Assembly: GCA_958298945.1 (NCBI GenBank)
Contig: OY282610.1
Location: 48,491,667 to 48,555,666, forward strand
Origin: Atherix ibis
Lineage: Eukaryota; Arthropoda; Insecta; Diptera; Athericidae
DNA length: 64,000 bases
Direction of reading: 5' to 3'
The notes below the pieces were generated by a model, which saw nothing but the letters and a program-made list of their open reading frames with translations, had not been told where the DNA came from and made no database searches. Both the position numbers and the translations under genes were made by a program. Below are positions 53,641 to 64,000 of the stretch, piece after piece. Position 1 is the first letter of the stretch. Each line of letters starts with the position of its first letter.

Positions 53641-56089
53641 TTTTACTATTTGACTTATGAGCCTATGTCCCTGTAATGTTCAATTTTGTTAAAGTATTTT
53701 TATTTTTATTTCGTAATAGTTTATTGCTTTTTTAAAAATTTATTGTTTTTTTTTTGCTGAAATATTCATTTCTCTTTAAAAAAATGATTCAGTTTTTAAA
53801 ATAAATTTATTGATTTTTTTATCCGTTCATTAGTAATTACAATTACTATAATTCTATGATAAAATTTAATTATCACATTAACATATTTTCAAAATTTGAT
53901 TCGATCGATTTTCACCTTAAAGCATTTTTCTTTTCATTACGGAAATCATTTTGAATCTTATTTTATTGGAAAATAATTTGCATTTATAAATTTTTCCCAT
54001 TAAAAAAAAGTTCAAGAAGTGCAAGAGTGCAATAGAATATTTACCTTGATTTTTTAAATGAAATTTTTATAAACGAAAATTATATAATCTGAAAATACTC
54101 GTACTATACTAACCTGTATTTTGATAATAATATTTTGGGTTATAAAGAAGATTTGTTTTAAACTTTTTTTTTTTTTTTATAAACCTAATATCGTTTATAT
54201 AGCTTTGAAAGCGGTAGTATATCATAACGGAAATTTTCAATTTTTTTAAAATTTTTTTCGTAAAACATTTTTTAAAAAATTTGTATTATAGCACTGGTCA
54301 ATATTATTTTGAAAAAAAAAAAAAACTTTTAAAAATATTGACAATAACTGGAACAAATCGATTTTAGTTATGGGATTATCAAAATAAGGGTTAAAACCGG
54401 TTCTAACCCTTTTGAAATGGTTTTTTTTTCTTGGACACTGGTCATCTTATATCCATTCAGTTTCATTAAAATAGCAGCTGCAGTGATTCTAATAATGTCC
54501 AGTAAGTTGCATATGTCCAGTTGTTTTGGATTTATAAAAATACTATTAACGATTATATTTTTTATTCCTTCCTGTCGTATTATTAGTATTCCGGTTGTGC
54601 TTCCGCTGATAAATAATATTACTGAATTAATTTTTTAAACAAATTATATTTTGAAGTGAATTAATTTTTTTGCTTAAGTTATTTTTGCATTTGAAAGAAT
54701 TTATAGCTATTCAAAAAATTGCACCAAAAGAAAGAAGATAATTTATTACAACATCCGTAAACTTGCAGAATCCTTTATTTTATAAATAAACCATATACAC
54801 TTTTTAGTAATATAATCATAAACTTAAGAACTACTACACTTACAATAGGTATATTATTTATTATGCTTTATACAATTATAAATTTTATCATGAGGAATAG
54901 TAAAATACATAATTCTATAAGGACAATAGCAATAAATATAAGCCACTTTTCCTTTTTTGACTTCCTTTTTCATTGTATAATAGAATAAGTAAATTTCTAA
55001 GCAAAATTTGAAATTTTTTCTAACCAAATCTTAAGGATTTCAGTTGAAAATTTCTTAAACAAAATACAAAACCATTAAGGACAATAGAAATTGTTCTCGC
55101 AATAGTAAATAGTAAACAATTTTTGCAATAATTTATGTAGTCTTCTTTTAAAAAAAAAAAAACTAATTAATTAAATAGTACTTATTAAGTAGTTTAATGG
55201 TTTTTATTTTATTGAAATTAGGCAAAATTAAAATTTGATTTATTATTAAATTTAAAAATAATAAATATACAAAAATTTTGTTGGGTTTTTTTCTTTGGAA
55301 AAAAATTTTTTTCTTTTGAGTTTGCAATATTTTTTATGATAGTTTTGTAAAAATTTGATAAAAAAAAATTTGAAATTGTCTTCGTTTATGAATTATATGA
55401 AAAAAATCGTATTTAAAAGATACAATCCGATAATATGAAGAATATTTTCTAAAAGTTAGATCTGAAAGAGCTATCAAATAGGTATAAATTTCGATGCAAT
55501 CTTAAATGACCATTGCGAGAGGTGCTTTTGCTAAATTAAAAGATTTCATATACTCCCATTCGATTACAAAATCATCCAGTGCTATAGTTGGAAAATTCTT
55601 TGGCATCCAGATTCGTCTACAACTTGCTACAAATGACTTTTCGAGTAGTAACTTCCTTGATAATCAAGTATTCCATTACTTAATTAAGTTTACGATTAAA
55701 TTTAAAATCATAAAAATTGCCTACTTCCAAAAAATACATTTTCACCCTTTTTTCAGTGTTAGATGTGAGCGGAAATAATTACAATAATTCTTGTTTAGTA
55801 CCAAATGAATAAAATATTATCTTTTTAAAAAAATATCTTTTGAATAAAACTTGGATAAATAAGGATATACCATATAATATTTCAAGCAAACTTTTTCGAA
55901 ATAAAATTTTTACAATTGAAAAATATTGAAAGAGATTCAGAAATAATAATGATAGTAAAACTTTGCAAATAATAAATAAAATTTTAGGAAAAATAGATAA
56001 AAGAATAATTTATAGTTTACTTTGAAAACTATAATTATAAAAAATATTATTTTAAATATATTATGCCATAAAATGGTCTTTCACGACTC
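53641..56089. other. AT-rich DNA, no gene seen
   Basis: A/T-rich with chance ORFs up to 90 codons (54417-54638, 55506-55778) that lack recognisable domains. If the donor at 53634 is real, this would be intron. Confidence 0.45.
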
Positions 56090-56510
56090 GATTTTTGTTA
56101 CTTAATTTTTGAAGGGTTTTTCGCATATTTTATGCCATTACTTGATGGATGTTAGATTTTAAAATTCTCTTAAATTGTTTTAAAGAATATTTATAAGAAA
56201 AATTACAATTGCGTCAAATCGCACAATCTTGGAGGCCAATCAAAATCACCAAATCTCGAAATTAAATTAAATACAATAAATTTTGGCGATAACGGTCTCT
56301 GTTTCTTCATTTTCATATAAATAAATAAGCTACAATGACAGCTTCAGATCAAAAAGTATATAAGAAAATAACTTTTTAAGAATACAATGGCTTTTTCATA
56401 GTTATTTGTGCATTTTTAAAGTCTTATGTATGAAAATTTTACTTGTTGACGTATCCACCGATCAAGAAATTAGCCTCACCACTTAAGAAACATTTTTTTG
56501 CGATGGTAAA
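56090..56510 (-). pseudogene. relic of 'QDGA' transposase
   Basis: The minus strand near 56200-56270 reads RFGDFDWPPRLCDLTQL.FFL, the clearest match in the window to the family block ISRFGDVNWPPRSCDLTPLDFFL. Near 56460-56495 FLSGEANFLIG is the counterpart of the FSDEAHFLLDG motif of the first catalytic D, mutated. The copy is internally shortened and carries several stops. Confidence 0.68.
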
Positions 56511-58505
56511 ATTAAGATTTCATAGAATATTTTTTAACTTTTTTGGCACTGTTGAGTTTCTTTGTAATTCATAATTTAAAATAGGAAATATTACATCAAA
56601 TAAATCTTATTTGAAACTATAATTTATTAAAAATAAGAAAATGGATAATTCTGTATTTTTGTGGTCTTGCAAATTAAAGAGCCTTAAAAGCTTTATTTTC
56701 TAAAAATTTAATATTCCTTAAACACTTACAAAATATATTGTATATATTATAGTTATTAATAAAATAATTTTAAAATTTTACATTCGCTTGCTTTTAAATG
56801 TTTATTTATCTTCTAAAAAATTATTTTGTTGGAATCAACTCAATAAAACAGATTTTATATATTTTCTTCTGGTTTGTAGTTTTTTTATTGGAAAATTTTA
56901 TTATAATTAAATACTCACATTAAATTTTGGAAAAAAATTACTATTTCTTAATAGAAGAAAAATCCAATTTTATTTTTAGCAAACAATTATGGCAAAGTAG
57001 ATTTTTTTTTTGGGTCTAAACTGAAATTTTAAAAAAAGGAAATTTAAAAAATAAAAGTTTTTTTTTTGTCAAAGAGATTTTTGAAAACTTTCGCATTTTG
57101 ATTTTATGTTGTTTACAAATTTTAAAAGTACTTTCTGTCAAAATGCGTTATAACAAGAAAAAAAAAATGCAAAATCAAAACACTTTAATCTTAGAAGGAG
57201 TCGGGATTGGGGTGGATAAAAATTTCGAAATCCAAACGACCTCAATTAATGGTAAATTTTGCCATACTAAGTGGAATCATTTCACCTCAAAGAATTTCAA
57301 AAATTTCCAACAATAAATGTTGTACGCAACACATACTCTTGGTACTCGTAATTAACGCAAAAGTGTAATTGTTGAAAAATTCACTCTTTAAGGAATTCTG
57401 GAAACGTGCAAATAAATTCTATGAAGCACATTGCTTCCAGTTGAACAGAATCGAAATCAACCTCCTCCATCCCAAAGCCCGCTTGGTGACGATGATACTT
57501 GGCTCCTTGGTAAGGCCAATCTAATATCATATGTGCCCGTATGAGATTTAGTAATGGAGCAACAGTATAACGTGTTAAGGGTTGATGAGGGTGGATAGGT
57601 GATTATTTGACTGCAATACCAAGACGGCTTCACACTGAATGCTCCCCATAACCAGCTCGCCTTGCTGCCATCGTACCCGTGTACTGTCAATATCTCCGAT
57701 TCGGAATATCCTGTGTATACATGGAGACTCTTGTACGTCTATGATCCGAAAAACTCATCCTAGCAGCGTCTTTTCTTTCGTTCGTCTTTTTGTACTTGAA
57801 CTTCCTTCTTCTATCCATCATGCTCGTATGCCGTATACCATAAGTCGCACATTCCATAGCCGACAAGAAAGCGCCAATGCATCGCATCGTATGACTTAGA
57901 CTGCCATGTGATCATTCGTGTACACTAGCTCGAATGTTAAAGGAAAATTTAAAATTTATTGAAAAGATGAATTTTTTATTCAACTCAAAAGTGTTCCTCC
58001 TTTTCCCCATAATATCCGGGATTGGATTTCTTTGGCCATTCCAAACATCTTAAAGATATTATTAACTTTTTCAGTATCCAAACAAAAAAATGTTAAGTTT
58101 TTTTCTAAAATTGGAAATTTTGCAAATTTTATAAATTGACCTTTAGTTTTTTTTTTGAACTTTTATTAAATTATAAAAATTTCAATTTATTTATTGTATT
58201 TTTTTTCTATTTTCAATTCTTAAAAATGCATACAAAAATTATTGAAAAATTCACAAAACTATCGTCAAAGTTATTTTATAAACAATTTGAACAATAATTG
58301 TTTTAACATATTTTCTATTGAATAATAAGGAATTTTTGATTTATAAATTGAAATTTTTCTATTAATTATTTGCTATAAAATGTATCCTTGTTAAAATAGC
58401 TATTTTTTATGGAAAATTTATAGTAACTTAAATGTATGATAAATTTAGTATTCCTTCCCCACCAGTTAATTTTTTTTTGTATGATCTATAACTATTTTAG
58501 AATAA
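56511..58505. other. AT-rich DNA with one mixed-composition segment
   Basis: The stretch 57400-57910 is distinctly less AT-rich than its surroundings and has short ORFs on both strands (66-86 codons), none recognisable. It might be single-copy host sequence. The rest is A/T-rich. Confidence 0.45.
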
Positions 58506-58507
58506 TA

Positions 58508-59802
58508 CGAGGGTCGTTCAATAAGTCCTTAGAAAATCCAAGAAATTGCGCTTGTAGTGTCGGTTAAGATTTTTTTTTTTGTAAGTAGCATTATCGACAA
58601 GAAATCTGTCAAAATTTCAGCTTGATCCATATTGTAGGTCAATTTCTATCGTCGATTACAGTTAACGACATTTATTTGTGCATAACAATGGAAAAAAGCG
58701 AGTTTAGGGCTGTCATCAAGCATCTCCATTTGAAAGGCTTAAGCCCGAAAGAAATCAAAGCCGAGTTGGATACAGTTCATGGCACATCTGCACCTGTGTT
58801 TGCGACGGTTTACAATTGGGTGAATGAATTTAAACGTGGCCGTTCATCCACAAAAGATGAACATCGTTCAGGACGCCCAGTTGAGGTGTCTACTCCTGAA
58901 ATCATCGACAAAATCCACGATCTGATTTTGAACGATCGGCGAATTAAAGTGCGCGAATTAGTTGAGGACACGGGCATATCACAAGGTACAGTCGCTTCAA
59001 TTTTCCATGAAAAATTGTCTGTGAAAAAAATGTCGGCAAGATGGGTGCCGCGTTTGCTCTCAGAGGAGAATAAGCGCAATCGTGTAGTGGACTCTGAGGC
59101 TATGTTGGCACTCTTTCATCGCAATCCTGCCGAATTCCTTCGTCGATATGTCACTGTGGCCGAAACCTGGATACACTACTACACTTCAGAAACGAAGAGA
59201 CAGTCATCACAGTGGATTTTCAAGGGTGAACGGGCTCCGAAGAAGGCAAAAACTGTGCCATCGGCCGGCAAGGTGATGGCCACGGTCTTTTGGGATTCGC
59301 AGGGCATCATTTTTATCGACTATTTGGAAAAAGGAAAAACAATAACAGAAGCGTATTACGCGTCGTTATTGCAACGGTTGAGTGAGGAAATCAAAGAAAA
59401 ACGCCCCCATCTGAAGAAGAAAAAAATCCTCTTGCATCAGGACAATGCTCGTGTGCACACCTGCGCTGTTTCCATGGCCAAAATTGTGGAATTGAGAATG
59501 GAATTGTTGCAGCATCCCGCTTATTCACCAGATTTGGCCCCGAGTGACTATTTTCTTTTCTCCAATCTGACGAAATGGCTTGGCGGACGACGGTTCACTT
59601 CCAACGAGGACGTCATTGCTCAAACGGATGAGTATTTTGCAGAACTTCCGAAATCCTATTTTTTGGACGGGATAAAAATTTTGGAAAAACGTTTGGAAAA
59701 GTGTATAGAGCTAAAAGAAGATCTTGTTGAAAAATAAAAAATTTTTTTTTTTAAAAAACAGTTTTTTCCATCTTTTTCTAAGGACTTATTGAACGACCCT
59801 CG
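58508..59802 (+). mobile_element. mariner family A, copy 4, complete
   Basis: TIRs start CGAGGGTCGTTCAATAAGTC at 58508 and mirror it to 59802, identical over about 29 bp. TA lies on both sides (58506-58507, 59803-59804). The 1295-bp element has a full-length transposase ORF and is the best-preserved copy in the window. Confidence 0.97.
58688..59737 (+). CDS. mariner family A transposase, full length but lacking the first catalytic Asp
   Basis: The ATG at 58688 gives a 349-residue protein (MEKSEFRAVIKH ... ELKEDLVEK), the normal length for mariner transposases; an in-frame ATG 22 codons upstream lies in the leader and is not used in sister copies. Residues 1-110 form the two-HTH DNA-binding region with RTLL-type spacing and the SARWVPRLL linker. 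In the catalytic domain residue 158, D in the other family A copies (TVDETWIH), is A here (TVAETWIH; codon GCC at 59159-59161). D252 (HQDNARVH) and D287 (APSDYFLF) are normal with 34 residues between them. No stop or frameshift exists. By mariner biochemistry, loss of one of the three metal-binding aspartates abolishes cleavage, so the protein should bind TIRs without excising them. Confidence 0.95.
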   Translation: MEKSEFRAVIKHLHLKGLSPKEIKAELDTVHGTSAPVFATVYNWVNEFKRGRSSTKDEHRSGRPVEVSTPEIIDKIHDLILNDRRIKVRELVEDTGISQGTVASIFHEKLSVKKMSARWVPRLLSEENKRNRVVDSEAMLALFHRNPAEFLRRYVTVAETWIHYYTSETKRQSSQWIFKGERAPKKAKTVPSAGKVMATVFWDSQGIIFIDYLEKGKTITEAYYASLLQRLSEEIKEKRPHLKKKKILLHQDNARVHTCAVSMAKIVELRMELLQHPAYSPDLAPSDYFLFSNLTKWLGGRRFTSNEDVIAQTDEYFAELPKSYFLDGIKILEKRLEKCIELKEDLVEK

Positions 59803-59804
59803 TA

Positions 59805-61507
59805 AGCAAATATTTTGAAATTGAGGAATATAAAAATGACACATAAGAAAGGATTGAACATCCATTGTTGCTGCTCAAAATAATGAGATTTACTTTAGGT
59901 TTAATATCATAAAGTTAGGAAATCTGGTGGCAATTCCTTTTTAAGGATAAATGTAAGTTTTAACGGTGGAAAAGCAGTAAGGGTTTTTTTGTAAGAAAAT
60001 CAACTATGAAATTTTTTGTAATGACTAACAGGCAGTTCAAGAAGGTAAGGAACATTAAGATCGAGATGGATCACACTATTGTTCACATAATAAAGAGCAA
60101 CGGAGGATTTTCGATTAGAAGGGTTAGATTCGACTGCAATTGGAACGTTCCGTTCACCTCCAAATTTCGACTCCGTTGGTCCATATGGATTTTATTACCG
60201 TTTTGTATAAAAGTCCTTTTTTATCGTCTATTAGTTTTCATCATTTATCTTAAAGGGTTTTTTGTCTGTTGCGTTTGTTCGTTTCAGTTCTTTTCAGTTT
60301 TGTGTATGCGCTCAATGTCAAACGTTTACTCACGTACAGTCCTAAATAACATATCTACGAGTATTACAATATTTTCTGTAAAATTAATTGCCATTAATAA
60401 GTATAGAAAGGGATGGTTCTTGGTACAGTAAAAGGTACCTTATCCTTTTCGCCATACTTCCGTGTGGTCATAGAGACGGACATTTTATGACTTTCTTCTT
60501 TCAATTCATCCATCCACACGGTTAAGCTAAGCATATGTGTAGATTAAAATAGGAAAATCTATGCAACTTACTGGAAAGCATGTACCACTCCATCTGGCTG
60601 CACCTAATTTAAAACCTTAAACCACCTGAAAACCTACGCCAATAGTCAGGGCTTATTTTTTGGTGGTCTGCCTAAGAATGGGGGACTCCTGACCCCGAGA
60701 TCGCCTTTAAAACAGATTACTCTGAATTTGGAGCGATCTTTCTTTTGAGTTTCCTTAGTAATGCCTTTAAGAATTTCAGGGTCAGCATCCCTAAAGTACT
60801 GTTAGGCTGTTGTATCATGTACCATGTCGCCGTTGGGGGAATCGTATGAATTGCATCTGCAAAATCGCATCACACCAATCAACCTGCTGGTTATAAATTT
60901 TTCACATACTACGAGTACTATTGGCTCATATTTATTTATTTCTCTGCCTATTCTTCCGCTTAAATAACTCTACTTATTTTTCCGGCATTTGCCATCATTG
61001 GGATGATACGCTGGTATATAATTAACACCACGCCGCGGGGCGATGGTTCTTGGTACAAAGTAAAAGTAACATGGACACTCTTTCGTTCCTTTATATTTAC
61101 TCTCTACTCTCTAGAGGCAGCATTTTGGCTTTTGTAATATAATAGGATAGCAGTGTCATCGACATATATAGCTGTTAAGGTATTGTCGTTAGACGGAATA
61201 TCGTGGGTATAAAGGAGAGGCCCAAGAATGATACCCTAAAGAGCAATGGCAAGGATAGGGACTATATTGGAGAATTTGACATATTCAATTATTTTAAAAT
61301 ATGTTTCGGAGAGGTACGATATGATTATGAGAAAATAAGTGGTGGAAGGATATACCATACTCGGAGAAAAAGTTTAGAAATACGCTTCAAAAATACTCTT
61401 TCTGCTCAATAGAAGATGATATATAGTATAGTCTACAACACAGACTAGCTAGATTTTAACTAAAGACTAAAAATAAGTAGACCTAAACTATTAAAATATC
61501 TTAATTA
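59805..61507. other. mixed DNA without identified gene
   Basis: The 141-codon ORF at 60006-60431 is the longest unassigned frame in the window. It has a basic N-terminus and a hydrophobic middle, but no motif I recognise, and the DNA composition does not differ from its surroundings. 60590-61030 is less AT-rich without recognisable content. Confidence 0.4.
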
Positions 61508-61509
61508 TA

Positions 61510-62804
61510 ACAGTTTGGCTGAAAAGTTTAGAACGTAACACAGTAGAAATATTTTTTTTTTTAAATTCATTTTTATTATTCAACATAGTTGCCTTCGAGG
61601 GCGATACAGCGATTATAGCGATCTTCCAACTTTTCGATGCCATTTTTATAGTACTCTTTCGGTTTTGCCTCAAAATAGGCCTCAGTTTCATCATCGGTCT
61701 TAAATTTCTTGCCAGCGAGCATTCTCTTGAGGTCTGCAAACAGGAAAAAGTCGCTAGATCTGGAGAATACTGTGGATGGGGCAGCAATTTGTAGCCCAAT
61801 TCATTGAGTTTGACCATCGTTTTCATCGACTTGTGATACGGTGCATTGTCTTGATGAAACAACACTTTTTTCTTCTTCAAATGAGGCCGTTCCTTAGCGA
61901 TTTCTTTCTTCAAACGATCCAATAACGCTATATAATATCGCTGTTCATTGTCTGTCCCTTCTGGAGATAGTCAATGAATATTATACCATGCGCATCCCAA
62001 AATACAGACGCCATCACCTTGCCAGCCGACTGTTGCGTCTTTCCATGCTTTGGATTCGGTTCGTCGCTCGCTCTCCACTCTGCCGACTGCCGATTGGACT
62101 CTGGAGTGTAGTGACGGAGCCATGTTTCATCCATTGTCACATAGCGACGCAAAAATTCGGGTTTATTGCGCTTGAACAGCTCCAAACACTGCTCAGAATC
62201 ATAAACACGTTGTTGTTTTTGGTCCACAGTGAGCACACGCGGCACCCACGTTGCACACAGCTTTCGCATGCATGTACGATATGTCCAACACGCTCTTTCG
62301 ACATCTTCAGAGTCTCAGCTATCTCGCTCAACTTCACTTTACGGTCATTTAAAATTATTTTGTGGATTTTTTGATGTTTTCTGCCGTAACCACCTCTTTT
62401 GGGCGTCCACTGCGTTCTGCATCAACTGTGCTCGTACGACCAGTTCGAAATTGACGAAACCAATATTTCACAGTTGAAATAGCTGGAGCAGAGTCCGGAT
62501 AATGTTGGTCAAACCATGCTTTGGTTTCCACTGTATTATTTTTCATCAAAAAGCAATGCTTTATCAATACACGAAATTCGTCTTTATCCATTTTTTTTTC
62601 AATAACAAAAGTTACTTCACTCAAAATGCTATATCTCACGAACCAATCGACCGATTGCTGTCAAATTTTGACAGGAATCATTTGAAGGAAGATGCTTTGT
62701 GATAATTCATTTGAAGGAAGATGAATCATTTGAAGGATTGCAAAAAGATTTTTGCAAGAGGCGCCATCTAGACGTCAACGTTCTAAACTTTTCAGCCGAA
62801 CTGT
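61510..62804 (-). mobile_element. irritans-type mariner, complete with TIRs
   Basis: TIRs start ACAGTT(T/C)GGCTGAAAAGT at 61510 and at 62804, matching over 27 bp with one mismatch and flanked by TA (61508-61509, 62805-62806). The ACAG..GGCTGA-type start is characteristic of the irritans group, to which Himar1 belongs. The length is 1295 bp. Confidence 0.95.
61576..62591 (-). pseudogene. irritans-type mariner transposase, multiple frameshifts
   Basis: The start is the ATG at 62589-62591 (MDKDEFRVLIKHCFLMKNNT). Frame breaks occur near 62365 (after ENIKK), near 62275 (after VGHIVHA), near 61925 (after NSD) and near 61755. Between them the protein is easily read: KLSEIAETLKMSKERVGHIV, RKLCATWVPRVLT, YVTMDETWLRHYTPESNRQS with the first D, LFHQDNAPYHKSM with the second D, and a last shift exactly at the PSDFFLF block, so the third D lies at the lesion. 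The natural stop is the TAA at 61576-61578. It is inactive. Confidence 0.92.
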
Positions 62805-62806
62805 TA

Positions 62807-63111
62807 GTGTAAACGGTTATTTTTATACAAATTTTAAATAATACGGTGGAAAAAAAAACAGAACAAATGAACCGTTTATTTTGAAAGTGAGGTAAGTGCA
62901 TTTTTTTACTTTTTTGATATAATTAATAGTTTGCATTTCAATCAAATATTATCAAGTATTAATAGATAATATATTTATATTTTTTATTATTAGATAATGT
63001 AATTATGGTTGTGGATTAAAAATAAAATTGATTTGTCGCACTTTCAAAAATAAAGAGTTATTGTAATCGTCAATTTAACGAATAATTTTTTATATAAAAA
63101 TATGAATTTCA
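62807..63111. other. AT-rich spacer
   Basis: A/T-rich DNA between the irritans-type mariner and the jockey-like element. Nothing recognised. Confidence 0.5.
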
Positions 63112-64000
63112 ATGAATTTATCATCCTCTCTTGAGAGGAAAGAGTATTGCCCAGGAGTATTTCTAGATATCTCCCAAGCTTTTGATCGTGTGTGGTATCC
63201 TGGACTCCTTTGGAAACTCAAGAGCTTTCTTCCTTCAACATACTACCTTATCATAAATTCATATCTCTCCCAACGACATTTCCAAGTTGCAATTAACTCA
63301 GAATCCTCGGAAATATATCCTTAAATAATATTTATACCCATGACATCCCAGCTTATCCTAATACTATCATTGCTACTTATGCAGATGATACGGCCATACT
63401 TGCTACCCATTCAAATCCTGACATAGCTTCCAACAATTTATAATCCCATATCCACAACCTTCAATCTTTGTTTAAGGTAAACCTACCCCTTTATACCTTA
63501 ATAGCAACATGTTACCGCAATATGATAAAGTGCGTTATTTGGGACTTTTCCTGGACAAGAGACTAACATGGAACCCACATACTAGATTAAAAAGAGCGGA
63601 AGCTAACAGACGTTACCTACAATTTCTTAGACTACTGGACAAACGCTCAAAACTAACAATCAAAAGTAAACTTTTAATCTACAATACAATTATAAAACCA
63701 ATTTGGACATATGGAATTGAACTTTGGGGTTCAACGAAACGTTCCAATTCCTATCGAGTCCAGGCCTTACAATCCAAGATCCTCCGTAAAATTGTTGATG
63801 CCCCCTTTTATGTTCGTAACACTGTAATACATCGTAACCTAAATATTCCCTTTGTTCATGACCTGTGCATTTTCCGATATCAAAAATTTCACTCCCGTTT
63901 ACCCTATTATCATAATCCACTTGTGAGAGAATTGTCTTGTACAGCCCTACCCGGAAACACTCATCGGAGACTTAAGAGACAATGGCCGATGGGTGTTTAC
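63112..64000 (+). mobile_element. jockey-like non-LTR retrotransposon, cut by the window end
   Basis: The segment starts inside the reverse transcriptase at LSSSLERKEYCPGVFLDISQ and continues to the end of the window without its 3' end. The 5' region (gag-like ORF and endonuclease) is missing. It is the younger relative of the relic at 38985-40420. Confidence 0.85.
63112..64000 (+). pseudogene. jockey-like reverse transcriptase, C-terminal two thirds
   Basis: The first frame reads GVFLDISQAFDRVWYPGLLW and LPSTYYLIINSYLSQRHFQV and stops after IYP at about 63324. A deletion removes the GVPQGS block. A second frame has IIATYADDTAILATHSNPDI with the YADD active site (63378-63389) and an internal stop. 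Another deletion near 63470 removes part of the thumb. From about 63500 one frame is open to the window end for 165 codons (LPQYDKVRYLGLFLDKRLTW, then RSKLTIKSKLLIYNTIIKPI, YGIELWGSTKRS, ILRKIVDAPFYVRNTVIHRN), the usual C-terminal motifs. Confidence 0.87.

Noticed and set aside
57457..57899. Overlapping ORFs in the less AT-rich 57.4-57.9 kb segment
   Set aside because: Frames on both strands are short and overlapping with no domain. The composition difference alone does not support a gene call.
60006..60431. 141-codon ORF, longest unassigned frame in the window
   Set aside because: No recognisable domain, a composition like the flanks, and no start or splice context that sets it apart. A frame of this size is expected by chance in 64 kb. 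It is mentioned only in the spacer entry.
7919..61350. Frequent TATACCAT / ATGGTATA motif across the window
   Set aside because: About ten occurrences against a rough expectation of five to six for this base composition on both strands. The sites share no spacing or orientation, so there is no reason to infer a regulatory element.
1..64000. CRISPR arrays, operons, prophage or bacterial genes
   Set aside because: No regularly spaced repeats and no prokaryotic gene organisation were found. All recognisable proteins are eukaryotic transposable-element proteins.

Overview
The window looks like AT-rich arthropod, most probably insect, nuclear DNA. The case for this is the mobile-element repertoire: several mariner families, Tc1 and Tigger/pogo relatives, RTE-like and jockey-like non-LTR retrotransposons. 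There is no bacterial gene organisation, no operon, no CRISPR array, and no host protein-coding gene that I can recognise. The DNA between elements is mostly A/T-rich with homopolymer runs and short chance ORFs. The order of the insect cannot be fixed from this sequence.

Layout. 1-13 kb: a mellifera/cecropia-like mariner (1073-2344), a 30-bp-arm hairpin (5643-5708), four relics of an old Tc1/mariner-superfamily transposon (called the 'QDGA' family here after its WFQQDGA-type motif), and a 5'-truncated mariner of family A (12256-13347). 20-24 kb: a family A mariner (20340-21620), a Tc1 relic (about 22080-22560) and a nearly open family B mariner (22650-23943). 25-27 kb: purine-rich and tri/tetranucleotide low-complexity DNA. 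28.8-30.2 kb: a decayed Tigger-like element. 30.8-33.2 kb: a mariner split by an RTE-like retrotransposon that carries a 5' inversion and a 10-bp target-site duplication. 33.7-36.8 kb: two Tc1 relics, the second split by another RTE-like element. 39-43 kb: a jockey relic, mariner relics and an internally deleted family B mariner. 44.6-50.7 kb: a deep nest. 53.5 kb: a CpG-rich patch ending in a consensus splice donor. 56-63 kb: a QDGA relic, a full-length family A mariner (58508-59802) and an irritans-type mariner (61510-62804). From 63.1 kb to the end: a 5'-incomplete jockey-like element.

The nest at 44.6-50.7 kb is the most informative part. An old QDGA relic was hit by a Tigger (44779-49132) and by a family A mariner (49365-50569). 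The Tigger transposase reading frame was then hit by an internally deleted mariner (45063-45953) and by a 989-bp retroposon (46540-47528) flanked by a 13-bp target-site duplication. That retroposon starts exactly with a full-length 5S-rRNA-like sequence. A tRNA-like 3' half, a 37-bp perfect palindrome, an RTE endonuclease fragment containing a second hairpin, and the 3' tail of the RTE family also present at 35331-36516 follow. A 5S-headed RTE lineage is the strongest candidate here for something not yet described.

Two themes recur. The two most open mariner ORFs (58688-59737 and 22770-23765) have each lost the first catalytic aspartate. Fold-back inverted duplications occur in at least four places inside mobile elements, which suggests template-switch mutation or, less attractively, an assembly artefact.
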